DNA of 64,000 nucleotides from Panulirus ornatus (lineage: Eukaryota; Arthropoda; Malacostraca; Decapoda; Palinuridae): positions 21,213,778 to 21,277,777 of the forward strand of contig NC_092289.1 in the NCBI RefSeq assembly GCF_036320965.1, read 5' to 3'. This document shows, in pieces, positions 10,501 through 20,189 of the stretch. The notes under the pieces were generated by a model. That model did no database searches, had not been told where the DNA came from, and saw only the letters and a program-made list of their open reading frames with translations. A program made the position numbers and the translations under genes. How positions within the stretch are numbered: the first letter of the stretch is position 1; each line of letters opens with the position of its first letter.

Positions 10501-13500
10501 ATATTTTAATCTATTCATACCACTCTAATTTTAATGGGTTCTAAATGAAAGAAGTGATGATAAAGGTTGAAAAAATAAAATATTACACAATATATAAAAC
10601 AAAATAATAGCAAAAGAGGGAAGTGTCAATCTGCAACCTACAATGCTAACAGGAGAAATGGAGAATGGTACACAGTATGTACTAATCTAAACCATATGTT
10701 CACATATGATATAGCAAAATCAAGTGACTGAGTGTTACATACATTATAATATTATTGCTATTGTATTTATGAAACAAAAATTTTTTTCTATTTTCCCTAG
10801 AAACAAAGGTCCCCAGTAAACTGCACTCTCTAGCCATGTACATTACAAAGAAAAACAAATGTTTGTAACACCTAAAGATTACAAAGGAAACCAATAAAAG
10901 CAAGAGCCACTAGAAAAATGGCTGATCACCTGAGCTAATGACTAAATCTTTGATCTACCTAACCTAAGATCATCAACATTCATCCTGTCTGTTCATGGGC
11001 AACTCATTTATCAAGTTTCATTCCAGTCCATTGATCAGAAGTTATCATATGAAATGAAGCCCATCTACAAATGTTTGAATAGACAAATGAATGGCAGGTA
11101 TCCTCTATATCACACACAACTATTTCATCTGGAGTGATAAAAAGATCTGATAATACATAACTATTAATGAAAATAAAATGCATAACTACTGATGGAAAGA
11201 AGTGAGAAAGTGGGGTAAATAAGAAAAGAGAGAGTGGGTAATGTAAAGCCATCTGCTACTGTATTCAAAAACGTTTGCCAGGATGCCATAACAGTGCCAC
11301 AAAATCATTCGTGCATTCTACAAATGTGGAAATTGTTGTCCTGAGTACCAATTGTATTACTGTGACTCATAAATGTTTCACAACATATATCTAAAAGTAA
11401 CAACACTGTATTTAAAGAATATTGTTATCAGAGACATACTGATAACGAAAAGAAAAAAAAACTGATTATCTATGCATGCATATAGTATGTAACACAATGG
11501 AAAGAAAAAATCAAACATGTGGTGCATCAGAATCACAGTAACACCACTGATCAGAAATCCTTTATGGATAATGTTGGATAATTACTGCACATACATGTGT
11601 TAGGATCAGTGAACTGTTCTATTAAGCTTGTTTCACTACCACATAATCTCGGTTCAATCCTGAGTTCTAAATTAGGTTTTCAGTTTTAAATTTTCAAAGG
11701 ATTACTGATGATACAATAATAAGCAAAATATTAGCAATTTTGTTACTGTATCAATGAAGTGTTGGCTATCTAGACATTTTCATTCCCCAATAAAATACAC
11801 CTCATTTAGTGTGAAATTCATTTACTGCAGAAAAGGATTCCTAAGAAGGGTGAACTACTTCACTTCTGGTAAAACTTTAGATTTGAAAGCTGTTTAAAAA
11901 GTTACAAAACTGAGGTTTTATTTGGCAAGAGGTGGTCAATTTTGTTATTCACTACTTCCACATTACTATGATTCTTCTACTCTTTTATTCAAGATTATCA
12001 TATAGAGAATATTGATTGGCTAAAACATCTACCATTTTGCTTCAGCTTAGTCAAAGTCTATGAGCAATAGTCCTCAAAATATAAATGCACTGAAAAATAC
12101 CATACATCACATCAAAATACTGCCAGAAACTGGATGACCAAGCTCACTTCTTCGTATCCCTATCAACTTGAAACAATATTCCTGTAATACATTTTGACCA
12201 CTATTTGCCTCTTGTAAATTGTCTATAAAAACAGCTCAGGCTTCTTTACTTGGGCCACTATCTGTGAGGACCATACTGGTGTTCTAATTAATGGCAATGT
12301 GGACTGACCTTCCTTTGTGGTGAATGTGATAACCTCTTGCCCATTGACCTCCCATATGATGTCACCTGGAGCCAGCTGTGAGAAAAAAGGTATAAAATCT
12401 TACCCCCAATTTACATTAGCAATAGAAAATGCTATTTAGACAGTAAAAAGATTAACCTCAGATTCATTACACAGTGACAAGTGGACAAGAATAAAGCACA
12501 ATTTGTGGCTGGTAAACAGCTTATCTAACTCCTGACTCACTCCTACTTAAGGATTACCTTCATTTCTTTTATATATTGGATGACCTCATGTAAATAATCT
12601 TATCAATTTTTTCTCATACATCATTCACAAGCAATACTCAAACATGATGGGATAATCAATTTTTGTATTAAAATCTTGAAGCTTTATTCTGATTTCATGC
12701 ATCTACACAGACAACATATAATCATTTTTGATGAAGTTAGGTGTTTAGAGCAAGGAGGACTGTCGTACAGTGATAATGTACTTACAAAGAATGCTCTGTA
12801 AATATAAATTTTCCATTTGGACATTCTTAGAATCCTTACTAAGACCCATAACCTGGCATACAAGTTATGGATAACATCTAGACCTACTACAAAGTTAACA
12901 CTGCAAGTTTCCAAAGTCCCAGCTAACACACACCTTTCATCAAGCTATGAGAGTGAATCTTTTTTAAGAATTACTCATCAAGGCTTATAGCATGTTCAAA
13001 TATCTGTAAGTCAAGTTTTAAAAGAACATTGGTATCCCAGGTAGCATATGATACATCATCATTCTTGCAAGTGTGAATTATGAGGGACATGATTCACATT
13101 CATTCTATTACAGTGGTCATACTTCAGAACTATGATGTTTGGCACACTTTTAAGAAGCAAGCGATGATTAAATATTACCAATTTCTAGTGATCTTAATTA
13201 CGTCACTATTGTCTTCTGGCTGCCTTTTCAGACAAGCTAACATTCTTAGAAACCAAGACCAAAAAAATATCTTGGACATTATTCTTGGAAGTTATCCATC
13301 GGTTTTATATCCTAATTGATTCTATTTCATCATCAGAGCTTATTATCACTGACTTTTCTGATAAATTCTAATCTGAACTCTAAGTAATCTAGCTACTCCA
13401 CCCACACCATAACTGGTTTTCTTTCCAAAACAGAGATGATTCAACTAGAAAAGTATGCTGCACAATCTGCATGTGTACTTATCGTTTCTGACCCCTCAAG

Positions 13501-16500
13501 ATTTCCCTGCATACATTATAGCAATTGGCAATTTCCTTCTGTGTTACACATATATAATTCATAATTCTGAATTGGGAAGCAGAAGCAAGCAACATTTAAG
13601 CATATTAAGATAAACCATAAATATCATACTAATGATAATACAGTACTAAACATTCTTAATGCAAACCAGCAGAAAATTAAGCATTAAAGCAATAAGCAAA
13701 AAAAAAAAGAAAAAACACAAAAGCAACAAACTGTATTCATAACACAACAAAAAAGACAGCACATACGGTTTGTGGTTACTGAGCGTGATACCCGATTTGA
13801 CAGCAAGGCTTGTACATTATTCTCAATTCCAGTTGTATGATGGTCCCTGGATTTAGCACTGTTTGCATTATAACTGCATCTAGGCTCTGGACTGATCATT
13901 CTAAGTACTGTATGTATATAAAAAAAATTTAGCAATATATGCTATGCTGTAATACACACAAGTATATATGCATATCAACATTAAGTTTAGAAGTGTATGT
14001 GAATGGAGAAAGTTGAGAGCAAATGCAAGAAAAAGTAAGGTAATGAGATGCACCAGGAGGATGAGACATAATGGTATGAGTGTAAGTCTGAAAGGGAAAG
14101 ACCTAGAGGAAATGAAGCACTTTAGGTGTGAATAGGAGTTGAGGAGATTCACAGTGTGGAAAAGGGGGCTAAGGTCCATGGTGCAACAGGGAGAGTGCAT
14201 AAAGAGAGGTCATTGTTTACGAGGGCAAAGATGGGTATATCTGAAGGTACGATGGTCCTGAACATGTTGTATGGAAGCAAACCTTAGGCCCTGAATGAAA
14301 AAGAAAGGAGAGGTTAGGCATATTGAAATGAAATGCCTAAGGACAAGAAGTGATGTGAGATAGATTGATCATGTAAGGAATGATGCATAAAAAGGAAGTG
14401 TAGTAGTGTGCAGTCTGACTGAGACAGCAGACCAGGTTGTGCAGAAATGATTTTGACTTTTTGAGATGAGGGAAGCTAAGTGGATCTACATGTCAGAAGC
14501 AGAGGGATTAAGGGGAAGGAGGCAAACAATAAGATATAAGGATATAGTGCAGGAGAATGAGAGGTGTGCATGAAATAGAATTAGTTAGATTGTCATGGTA
14601 TATGGGGGAGGGGGGCAACATGTCAATGGGCTGAACTAAGGCACATGAAGGAGTTAAGTTAAACCCTGGAAAGGTCAGTAGGGCTTAGCTGAGAATGGTA
14701 GGCTATGGTTTCAGTACATTATACATATCAGCATGAGAGTGGATGTGTATAAATGAGGCTGTCATTTGCTTGTTCTTGACATTACCTCACTCAGGCAGAA
14801 GAAGCAATTAGGTATAAAAATAAATATCCTGTAGCCCTAGGACTTCACTTATAGCTCCTCCAACAATGTGACTACATTCCCAGTGGAAGGCAAGATAAAA
14901 AAGATCTGGGCACAAAGGTCCTCAATAATGCTGTATTCTTTTCCATTCTTTTCCATTTGCAGATGGTGCTAAAGCCTCGTCAAAGATGAATTCTCATTCG
15001 TAGTGTTACCATTTGCAGGCTGAGTACAGTAACACCTTTATATAATTTGATTATATAGCCCTAGGACCACTCTTAAGGGGTTCATGCAGCTTCAAGGGTA
15101 TGCTGCATGTAGTAGGCAGGGTATTGTTGGATTCATTTGAAGCAAGAAGCTGCTACACAAGACTGAACTCATTTTTATCCAAAGATGATGATACAACCTT
15201 GATGAAGGTGACCCCTTACCCACTGGGAAACCACATGGAGTCCAGTTAAGAGTGTGACCAAAGACTTCCACAAAATTGTCAACCACTCTTTTAACCCCAG
15301 AAAGACATAAATCCAACCTTTACCCTCCAGTTACCTTGAATGGGCAAGAACTTCCACTCAACAAAGCACCAACTATTCTAGGTATCACACATGACACAAG
15401 CAATATTCACTTCCCACTCCAAAAACATAAATACAAAATCAGCACATAAACTATATACCCTAAAAATACTAAACTGTGCCAGATTTGAACAAAAGAATCC
15501 CTAAGCATCTTCCACAAATAATTCATCCTGTCCATCCTAGGGTATGCCTCAACTGTCTGGTCATCCACCCTCTCAAAATCAACTATAACAACTCTATAAA
15601 ACAAATAAAATAGAGCACTCTGAACAGTCACAGAATGCCTGTCTGCCACAAACACTCATTACCTGCATAATGAAAAAAGATCCTCTCTACAATCCCACCT
15701 CAACATGCTTGGCACTCAATTCTTTGCAACAGCATTAGACTCCTCACATCTACACCACTTCATAACTAAACATCAACCCCAAGCAGAAATTATTAAAAAG
15801 CGTTAATTAACCTTGCCTGTGAGGCATGGTTAGGGTAAATAAGAGACTTCTTTTTTTATTATTCAATGCATACAGTCCACACCTTTCAAAGTTCCTGAGA
15901 GAAGTTTTGTCCAACATTTATGTTAAATACTGACCTTTGACATTTTACAATTTGTTGCCATACTGTAGACCAGGGCTATTCAACTGGCAGCCTGTGGGCC
16001 AAATCCAGGCCTTGAGTGGTTTTTCACTGGCCCTTTGACAGACTCAGTAAAATTAAAATGAATTAATGAAATTTGTTTATTTAAGTACTTACAAACTTTC
16101 ACACATATATTTATTGCGACCAACTGTATTAATTAGCTGAATGAAACATTTGATCAATTGTAATTTGTTGTTTCTTTCTCTGTATGTGTATTGAGGAAAA
16201 AAATGGGGGGTAATATAAATGTATGGCCCTTTCATCTATGTGAGTTTCATAATCCAGCCCTACTCCTAAAGCAATTGAATAGCCCTGCTGTAGACAATTA
16301 TATTCCTTTACTAAGGGACAGTATCCCTAAATATGTAAGAATGTTGCTTATGGTAAACACTTCAACCATACACCTTAATACCACTATAAATATTCATCTA
16401 AAATCTATAACCGAACAATCTGCTGTGCTAACACAAAAATTATGTATATATTGTAACTATGTAAAAAAAATAACGAAAACTGAATTCATATGAAAAATAT

Positions 16501-17693
16501 ACTCATTTATATGTGCATCTAGGACTGCTGTCTTGCTGCCAATACCAGTACTCTGTAACAGCATAGCAGATGTCTGAACAAGGCTCTCAGACCAGTTATA
16601 TAATTTTGTATTTCAGGGGAAAGCATTCTATTCACTGTCAAGCAATTTTTCTCTCATAACCTTTGAAACTTCTCTCAGCAAAGCCAGGGAGTGCTATGTT
16701 TTAAGCCTGCTGGAGTGAACAATCCAAGTGTTTTCAATCACTCAGCCTTACATTTTCCCTGAGATTCAAAGCCATCTTCACCTTTGCTTTGAAGCAAATG
16801 TAAAAATAAGGTAAAACATAGAGAGATCATAATATGGTCCTTTATATTTACCAATCCCTCTTTAGAATACAATAATTTCCTCGCCACAAATATTCTGGAA
16901 ATAGATTTATAACGTTATTTAGAGTCATAATTTAAAAAAGATTTTCCTCATCACTTTTCCTCTCATCAAATGTTATGATAGACCAATTTCTATCTACTGA
17001 ATACTTTACACTGATACATATAATTCTTCTCAGTTTTAGAAATTCAAATCCCCACAAGTACATTAACTTAGATACTGGACCTATTATCCACAACTAAATT
17101 ATTTTACTAACATACTTGAAGACATACTTTCCATGTTTTCATGGCAGTGCCTACTTGTTAAATCATATGACACGAATTCTTAGAAAAATGGTTATTGTTG
17201 CTCACCCCTACAGAGAGATTTCCATTTTCAGGCAGATACTTCATACAGTTTTACAGAAACATACACATGGTGTTACTAAACTTCACAATATAGCAAATAT
17301 ATTTGCTAATAATATTATATCTGTAAAACCTTTGGAGATAACTTGCCAAACCCGACCTGAGCAAATCTAACTTAGTCACGTACCAAAACTAAAACAACAC
17401 CGTTACACAGATCTCACTTAAACTGGCATTGGTTAGACCTCAGCATCCACATTACTGTCACTATCATTTAACAAATAAATAAGCTACAGGAAAGATATGA
17501 ATTCTTTGCCATGTCCCCTTTTCCTGGGATGCGCTCTCTTAAAGGTTACCTGGCAAGAATTCGCGGCCGGGGATCCTTCAATGATGTCATAAATAATTGG
17601 TGGAAGTTCAGAGCCTGCTCCGCCGAGAATGGAAAACCCAAAACCACAAGTTTCACTTCGCTTTAACTTTACATATTTCATCGAGTCGGCCAT
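5914..17693 (-). CDS. Efa6: EFA6/PSD-type Arf6 exchange factor with N-terminal PDZ domain (gene, 3' end outside window)
   Basis: The predicted product activates Arf6 at the plasma membrane by GDP/GTP exchange; fly and worm members also restrain microtubules at the cortex. Coding exons (minus strand): 17693-17550, 12375-12309, 7706-7653 and 7519-5914. Junction phases 0, 1 and 1 all close correctly, and about 623 residues are visible. Residues 1-88 form a PDZ domain (GFGF loop near 17-20, then GDIIWEVNG, then the closing EVTLKLKT strand). Residues about 90-595 are Ser/Pro/Thr-rich and probably disordered. From about 596 the sequence AVRLAKRLITLDGFKKSDVS matches the start of an EFA6/PSD Sec7 domain; the final exon ends two bases into the next codon at donor GTAAGA. 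The rest of Sec7 and the PH domain must lie left of the window. The first ATG has A at -3 and G at +4. A Sec7 start fused to a PDZ makes EFA6 the best call, since vertebrate PSDs lack this PDZ as far as I know. Confidence 0.88.
7653..7706 (-). CDS. Efa6: EFA6-like exon 3: end of PDZ
   Basis: A 54-bp exon (acceptor TTTGGCAG, donor GTAAGT) codes VLNCLRLSASEVTLKLKT, the last helix and strand of the PDZ domain. It is in phase with both neighbours. Confidence 0.85.
7922..8160 (+). repeat. Dispersed repeat C, copy 1
   Basis: Member of a degenerate family recognised by blocks near AACCCCAGGACCCCTTTTAT, AGCTTCAAGGCTGCA, CTCCTTTTTGTCCACTGAAG and GATACAACCTCACTGAAGGT. Other members are at 15052-15260, 18752-18925 and 27222-27300 (plus), and 18360-18455, 48150-48310, 48355-48560 and perhaps 62540-62640 (minus). 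It lies in EFA6-like intron 2. Likely SINE-derived, but the family is not identified. Confidence 0.55.
9222..9359. repeat. Perfect two-copy 69-bp tandem duplication
   Basis: Copies at 9222-9290 and 9291-9359 begin CATGCAATGCTTTATATGCA and are identical by eye, indicating a very recent duplication or an assembly artefact. Inside intron 2 of the EFA6-like gene. Confidence 0.92.
10066..10195 (-). mobile_element. Old SINE-B fragment
   Basis: Read on the minus strand this keeps the SINE-B order in degenerate form: TATCCCTGAGATAGGGGAAA-like head, a GGCAACTAAG-like remnant of GGCGACTAAAAGG, GCTGGAAATCCTCC, and GGAACAGAGGAAAG. The hairpin tail is not recognisable. Confidence 0.55.
12309..12375 (-). 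CDS. Efa6: EFA6-like exon 2: core of PDZ
   Basis: A 67-bp exon (acceptor TTCTCACAG, donor GTCAGT) codes LAPGDIIWEVNGQEVITFTT plus KE, the GDxIxxVNG strand-helix unit typical of PDZ domains. It starts in phase 0 directly after ...SCQ of exon 1 and leaves in phase 1. Confidence 0.88.
13767..13900 (-). CDS. Candidate alternative EFA6-like first coding exon
   Basis: An open 134-bp segment is bounded by a plausible acceptor (T-rich tract then ACTTAG, before 13900) and a donor (GTATGT, after 13767). From the ATG at 13899 it codes 44 residues (starts MISPEPRCSYNANSAKSR, contains NNVQALLSNRVSRSV) and exits in phase 1. Phase 1 is what both exon 3 and exon 4 of the EFA6-like gene require, so it could start an isoform without the complete PDZ. 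It cannot be inserted between exons 1 and 2, as that gives a stop. No homology was recognised. Confidence 0.35.
13980..14820 (+). mobile_element. Old LINE A copy
   Basis: A decayed match to the LINE A 3' half. It keeps a NVNKSKVIRYSR-like segment (about 13985-14050), the RDIEEMKHFR region, the block before GCEAW (about 14220-14290), the GRPNWRW region, the stop-proximal and 3' UTR blocks, and a vestigial hairpin tail (ATTACCTCACTCAGGCAGAA) ending in TATAAAAATAAA. Several frameshifts. Confidence 0.7.
15052..15260 (+). repeat. Dispersed repeat C, copy 2
   Basis: Recognised by TATAGCCCTAGGACCACTCT, GCAGCTTCAAGGGTATGCTG and GATACAACCTTGATGAAGGT in family order. Confidence 0.55.
15971..16287. mobile_element. 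hAT-type MITE
   Basis: A 317-bp non-autonomous DNA transposon. The left end CAGGGCTATTCAACTG and the inverse of the right end, CAGGGCTATTCAATTG, match at 15 of 16 bases. It is flanked by a perfect 8-bp target duplication CTGTAGAC (15963-15970 and 16288-16295). A CAGGG terminus and 8-bp duplication are hallmarks of hAT elements. The interior (GTGGGCCAAATCCAGGCC) resembles motifs common near hAT ends. There is no transposase frame. Confidence 0.9.
17550..17693 (-). CDS. Efa6: EFA6-like exon 1: start codon and first half of PDZ
   Basis: Codes 48 residues beginning MADSMKYVKLKRSETCGFGF, with the GFGF carboxylate-binding loop, then PPIIYDIIEGSPAANSCQ. The donor is CAG/GTAACC in phase 0. Start chosen because PDZ homology begins immediately and the context (AAAGATGGCC) is favourable. 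GAATTC and GGATCC sites happen to fall in the SPAANS codons. Confidence 0.88.
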
Positions 17694-18359
17694 CTTTCCA
17701 TGGCCTCTGATCTTCGTCTGCTACCACAGTTTCTGTTGGCAATTTCCTGAATAATTATTTGATTTATCAATATGTAAGAATGATTCGTATTGCAGTAAAT
17801 AAACTAAGTGTTTCAAATGTTATAATATCGCGAACTCTCTGACATTGTAATTATTCCAGTCAAATTAAAAGGTACTTCGACATTACAGTGGTACCAACAT
17901 TCCCGAGTAATTCAGATGTAAACAAACAATGAAACTTTATCCAAATTGTGGCACCTACAAATTATTATCTATACTGAAATTTAATATTATTCTCATATGA
18001 ATAAAGCGATTTATAAGTCTTGTACACAAAATATCACCCAAAGTAACGTAACACTCATAACTTCATATAATAATGACATTCCCAGCTCTGAAGTTCGCCG
18101 GGTCATAATTGTCCAAAAAGATGATTTTGTGACAGCTTTAAATGATTTAGCTCTAGAATTTATATTTTCATCGAAATGTCACTTTTATAGGACACTATAA
18201 TCAATGTTTCATGCACACATTTGAAAAGCTTTGGCACGTTTTACGTATGACCTCATCGCATCTTTTCTGAAAACGAATATTGGAATGAAATTTCCTTTGC
18301 AAAGTATCCCCCTTTGTAAGTATTACCCACACTTAAGACATATACACATCTCATTTCCA

Positions 18360-18455
18360 GTAACAATCGTCAAAGAACTTTTCGCTTCAAGGAGTTTATT
18401 ATCTTCTTGCTACTAATTGAAGCTGCAGGAGGTCCACAAAAGGAGTCTTGTGGTT
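18360..18455 (-). repeat. Dispersed repeat C fragment
   Basis: Minus-strand match to the family (GGACCTCCTGCAGCTTCAAT when reversed, then a TAGCAAGAAG-like block). Confidence 0.45.
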
Positions 18456-18489
18456 ATATAATCAATGTTTTATATATTTTATCATTATT

Positions 18490-18728
18490 TATCCCTGGGG
18501 ATAGGGGAGAAAGAATACTTCCCACGTATTCCCGGCGTGTCGTAGAAGGCGACTAAAAGGGGAGGGAGCGGGGGGCTGGAAATCCTCCCCTCTCACTTTT
18601 TTTTTGTTAATTTTCCAAAAGAGGGAACAGAGAAGGGGCCCAGGTGAGGATATTCCCTCAAGGGCTCAGTCCTCTGTTCTCAACGCTACCTCGCTAATGC
18701 GGGAAATGGCGAATAGTATGAAAGAAAG
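18490..18728 (+). mobile_element. SINE-B copy 1, intact with target duplication
   Basis: A full-length short element of about 240 bp: head TATCCCTGGGGATAGGGGAG, middle CGTGTCGTAGAAGGCGACTA, a GGGGAGG...CCTCCCC inverted repeat, T-rich linker, GGAACAGAGAAGGGG block and hairpin tail CGCTACCTCGCTAATGCGGG with AAATGGCGAATAGTATGAAAG. It is flanked by 9-bp duplications ATCATTATT (18481-18489 and 18729-18737), direct evidence of retrotransposition. No tRNA A/B boxes were recognised in the head. Confidence 0.85.
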
Positions 18729-18751
18729 ATCATTATTACCGTATATAACCT

Positions 18752-18925
18752 TAGAGGCCCTTGTTTGGGACTTGCAACTTCGAGGCTGCAATACAATTAG
18801 AAGCAGGAAATGACGGAGTCCTTTGGAACAAGAAGGTCTTCGCCGAGACTCTACTCTCCTTTGTCAGCTAACAAGGATACAGCCTCGCCTAAGGTGAATT
18901 TTCACCAGAGGTAAAACCAAAAGCA
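18752..18925 (+). repeat. Dispersed repeat C, copy 3
   Basis: Follows the SINE-B copy closely. Shows AACTTCGAGGCTGCAATACA, ACGGAGTCCTTTGGAACAAG and GGATACAGCCTCGCCTAAGG in family order. Confidence 0.6.
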
Positions 18926-20144
18926 GACAGAATTTGGGAAGTGGCGGCCTGTAGTGACCTCAAAACAGCCTTCATGGCCAACATCTTGAGGTTTGTTCAC
19001 CTCATTTTCTTCTGGGGAGCTTAACTTATACTTCAGTACACGAAATGTACCGAAATTTTATGGTAAAAGCAATTTACAGAACTTTCAAACTCAATGACTG
19101 TCTGAAATGGAAGTTAGAAGCTTATTATTAGACTGATTGGTATACTAATGATTAAAGAGTAGTCATGTTTAACATTACGCTTCATATTGTCTTATTCTGT
19201 TAGACACTTGACTGAAAGACTAAGTGGAATATATGACATTCCTGGATTTCTATACAGAATAGTATTTGGCAACACATATGATGTATTAACATATGTCTAT
19301 ACTTAAGATAGATTATCTTACGATGATTTTTTATTTAGGTTTCAGCCCATATTGTAAGATGAAGCGTCTTTGCCACAAATAATTCATTCCTTGGTTTTAC
19401 CGTAATTACTGGCCTCCAATATGAATGATTTTCACGTGTTTTAAGAAATCGTAAGAAAGTCGAATAAATGTTGAGGTACTCAATCCGGAAGTCTCCCTAA
19501 AACGCTTACTACGAATTAAGTTTCTTTGATTGCACTCATAAACTACTATTGTGATTTCTGTAAATTAGATGTATAATCTGTGGCTGAGACTAAGATGAAA
19601 AAACTATAGATTTTCATTCACACTGAAGCGGTACAGTCTGATGATATTCTCTTGCTAGAAATAACATTTGAAATTTACACATGTGCTTGATAGTCTTTAT
19701 TAACTCCTCACAATAACATTTTGGATTATTGCAGTATTTCATTGATGGAAGCTCCGCAAAAATTCCTTAATCATGCACATCGTATAGTAACCTTCATGGA
19801 AAGCATCGTACTTTGGCACAAAAGCTGTTGATACTTGCTGTATTGCTTCAAAGATGTTTATGAATACTGTATACCTCACCAAAGATCATATTGAAAAAAA
19901 AAATTATTAAAGTGGTTTGATAAGTTTCTTGCTACATTGACTTCACTTATTGCCTCATCTCATTATCATCTTAAACTTCGTACACCCGGCAGCAGAAATG
20001 AACAATGTTTACGTCGTGTGGGTCAAGGTAGAGCCCAGCTCAGCTGACTGTGTTGATGCTAGTGCTATCTCTAGTGATCTCCCTTACAGTGCCGAAATCT
20101 TCCTACTTTTTATCATCGTATGTAGCACCTTCATCTATAGCAGA

Positions 20145-20189
20145 ATGCTGAAGGAGTATCGGATATGCATGCCGATGACAGTTGAGGAG
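20145..20189 (+). CDS. PITPNC1: PITP exon 1 (start codon)
   Basis: Codes MLKEYRICMPMTVEE; donor GTAATA, phase 0. Start placed at the family-conserved Met, with A at -3. The frame stays open upstream to 19950, which could add 65 residues including a hydrophobic run (EIFLLFIIVCSTFIY). This is treated as 5' UTR because known relatives start here. Confidence 0.88.

Larger units (their letters stand above)
8161..12308 (-). other. EFA6-like intron 2, mostly unique sequence
   Basis: Apart from the 69-bp duplication at 9222-9359 and a decayed SINE at 10066-10195, I see only AT-rich unique sequence with many stops in all frames. Confidence 0.5.
12376..17549 (-). other. EFA6-like intron 1
   Basis: A 5.2-kb intron. 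It holds a possible alternative first exon (13767-13900), a decayed LINE A (about 13980-14820), repeat C (15052-15260) and a hAT MITE (15971-16287). The remainder, including 12376-13760 and 16296-17549, shows nothing I can name. Confidence 0.6.
17694..20144. promoter_or_regulatory. Divergent intergenic region between EFA6-like and PITP genes
   Basis: About 2.45 kb separates the two start codons, transcribed away from each other, so it must hold both promoters or at least the 5' UTRs. I could not place a TATA box or initiator with confidence. Its middle is occupied by repeat C and SINE-B insertions (18360-18925), leaving about 0.65 kb on the EFA6-like side and 1.2 kb on the PITP side free of recognised repeats. 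Confidence 0.45.

Noticed and set aside
13080..13319. 79-codon plus frame in EFA6-like intron 1
   Set aside because: No motif, no flanking splice logic, and typical of chance frames in AT-rich DNA.
17557..17577. EcoRI (GAATTC) and BamHI (GGATCC) sites with a GCGGCCG stretch between them, resembling a cloning linker
   Set aside because: The bases code SPAANS in the middle of a PDZ domain where family members have a similar SPA motif, and both flanks continue the same gene, so this is coincidence rather than vector.
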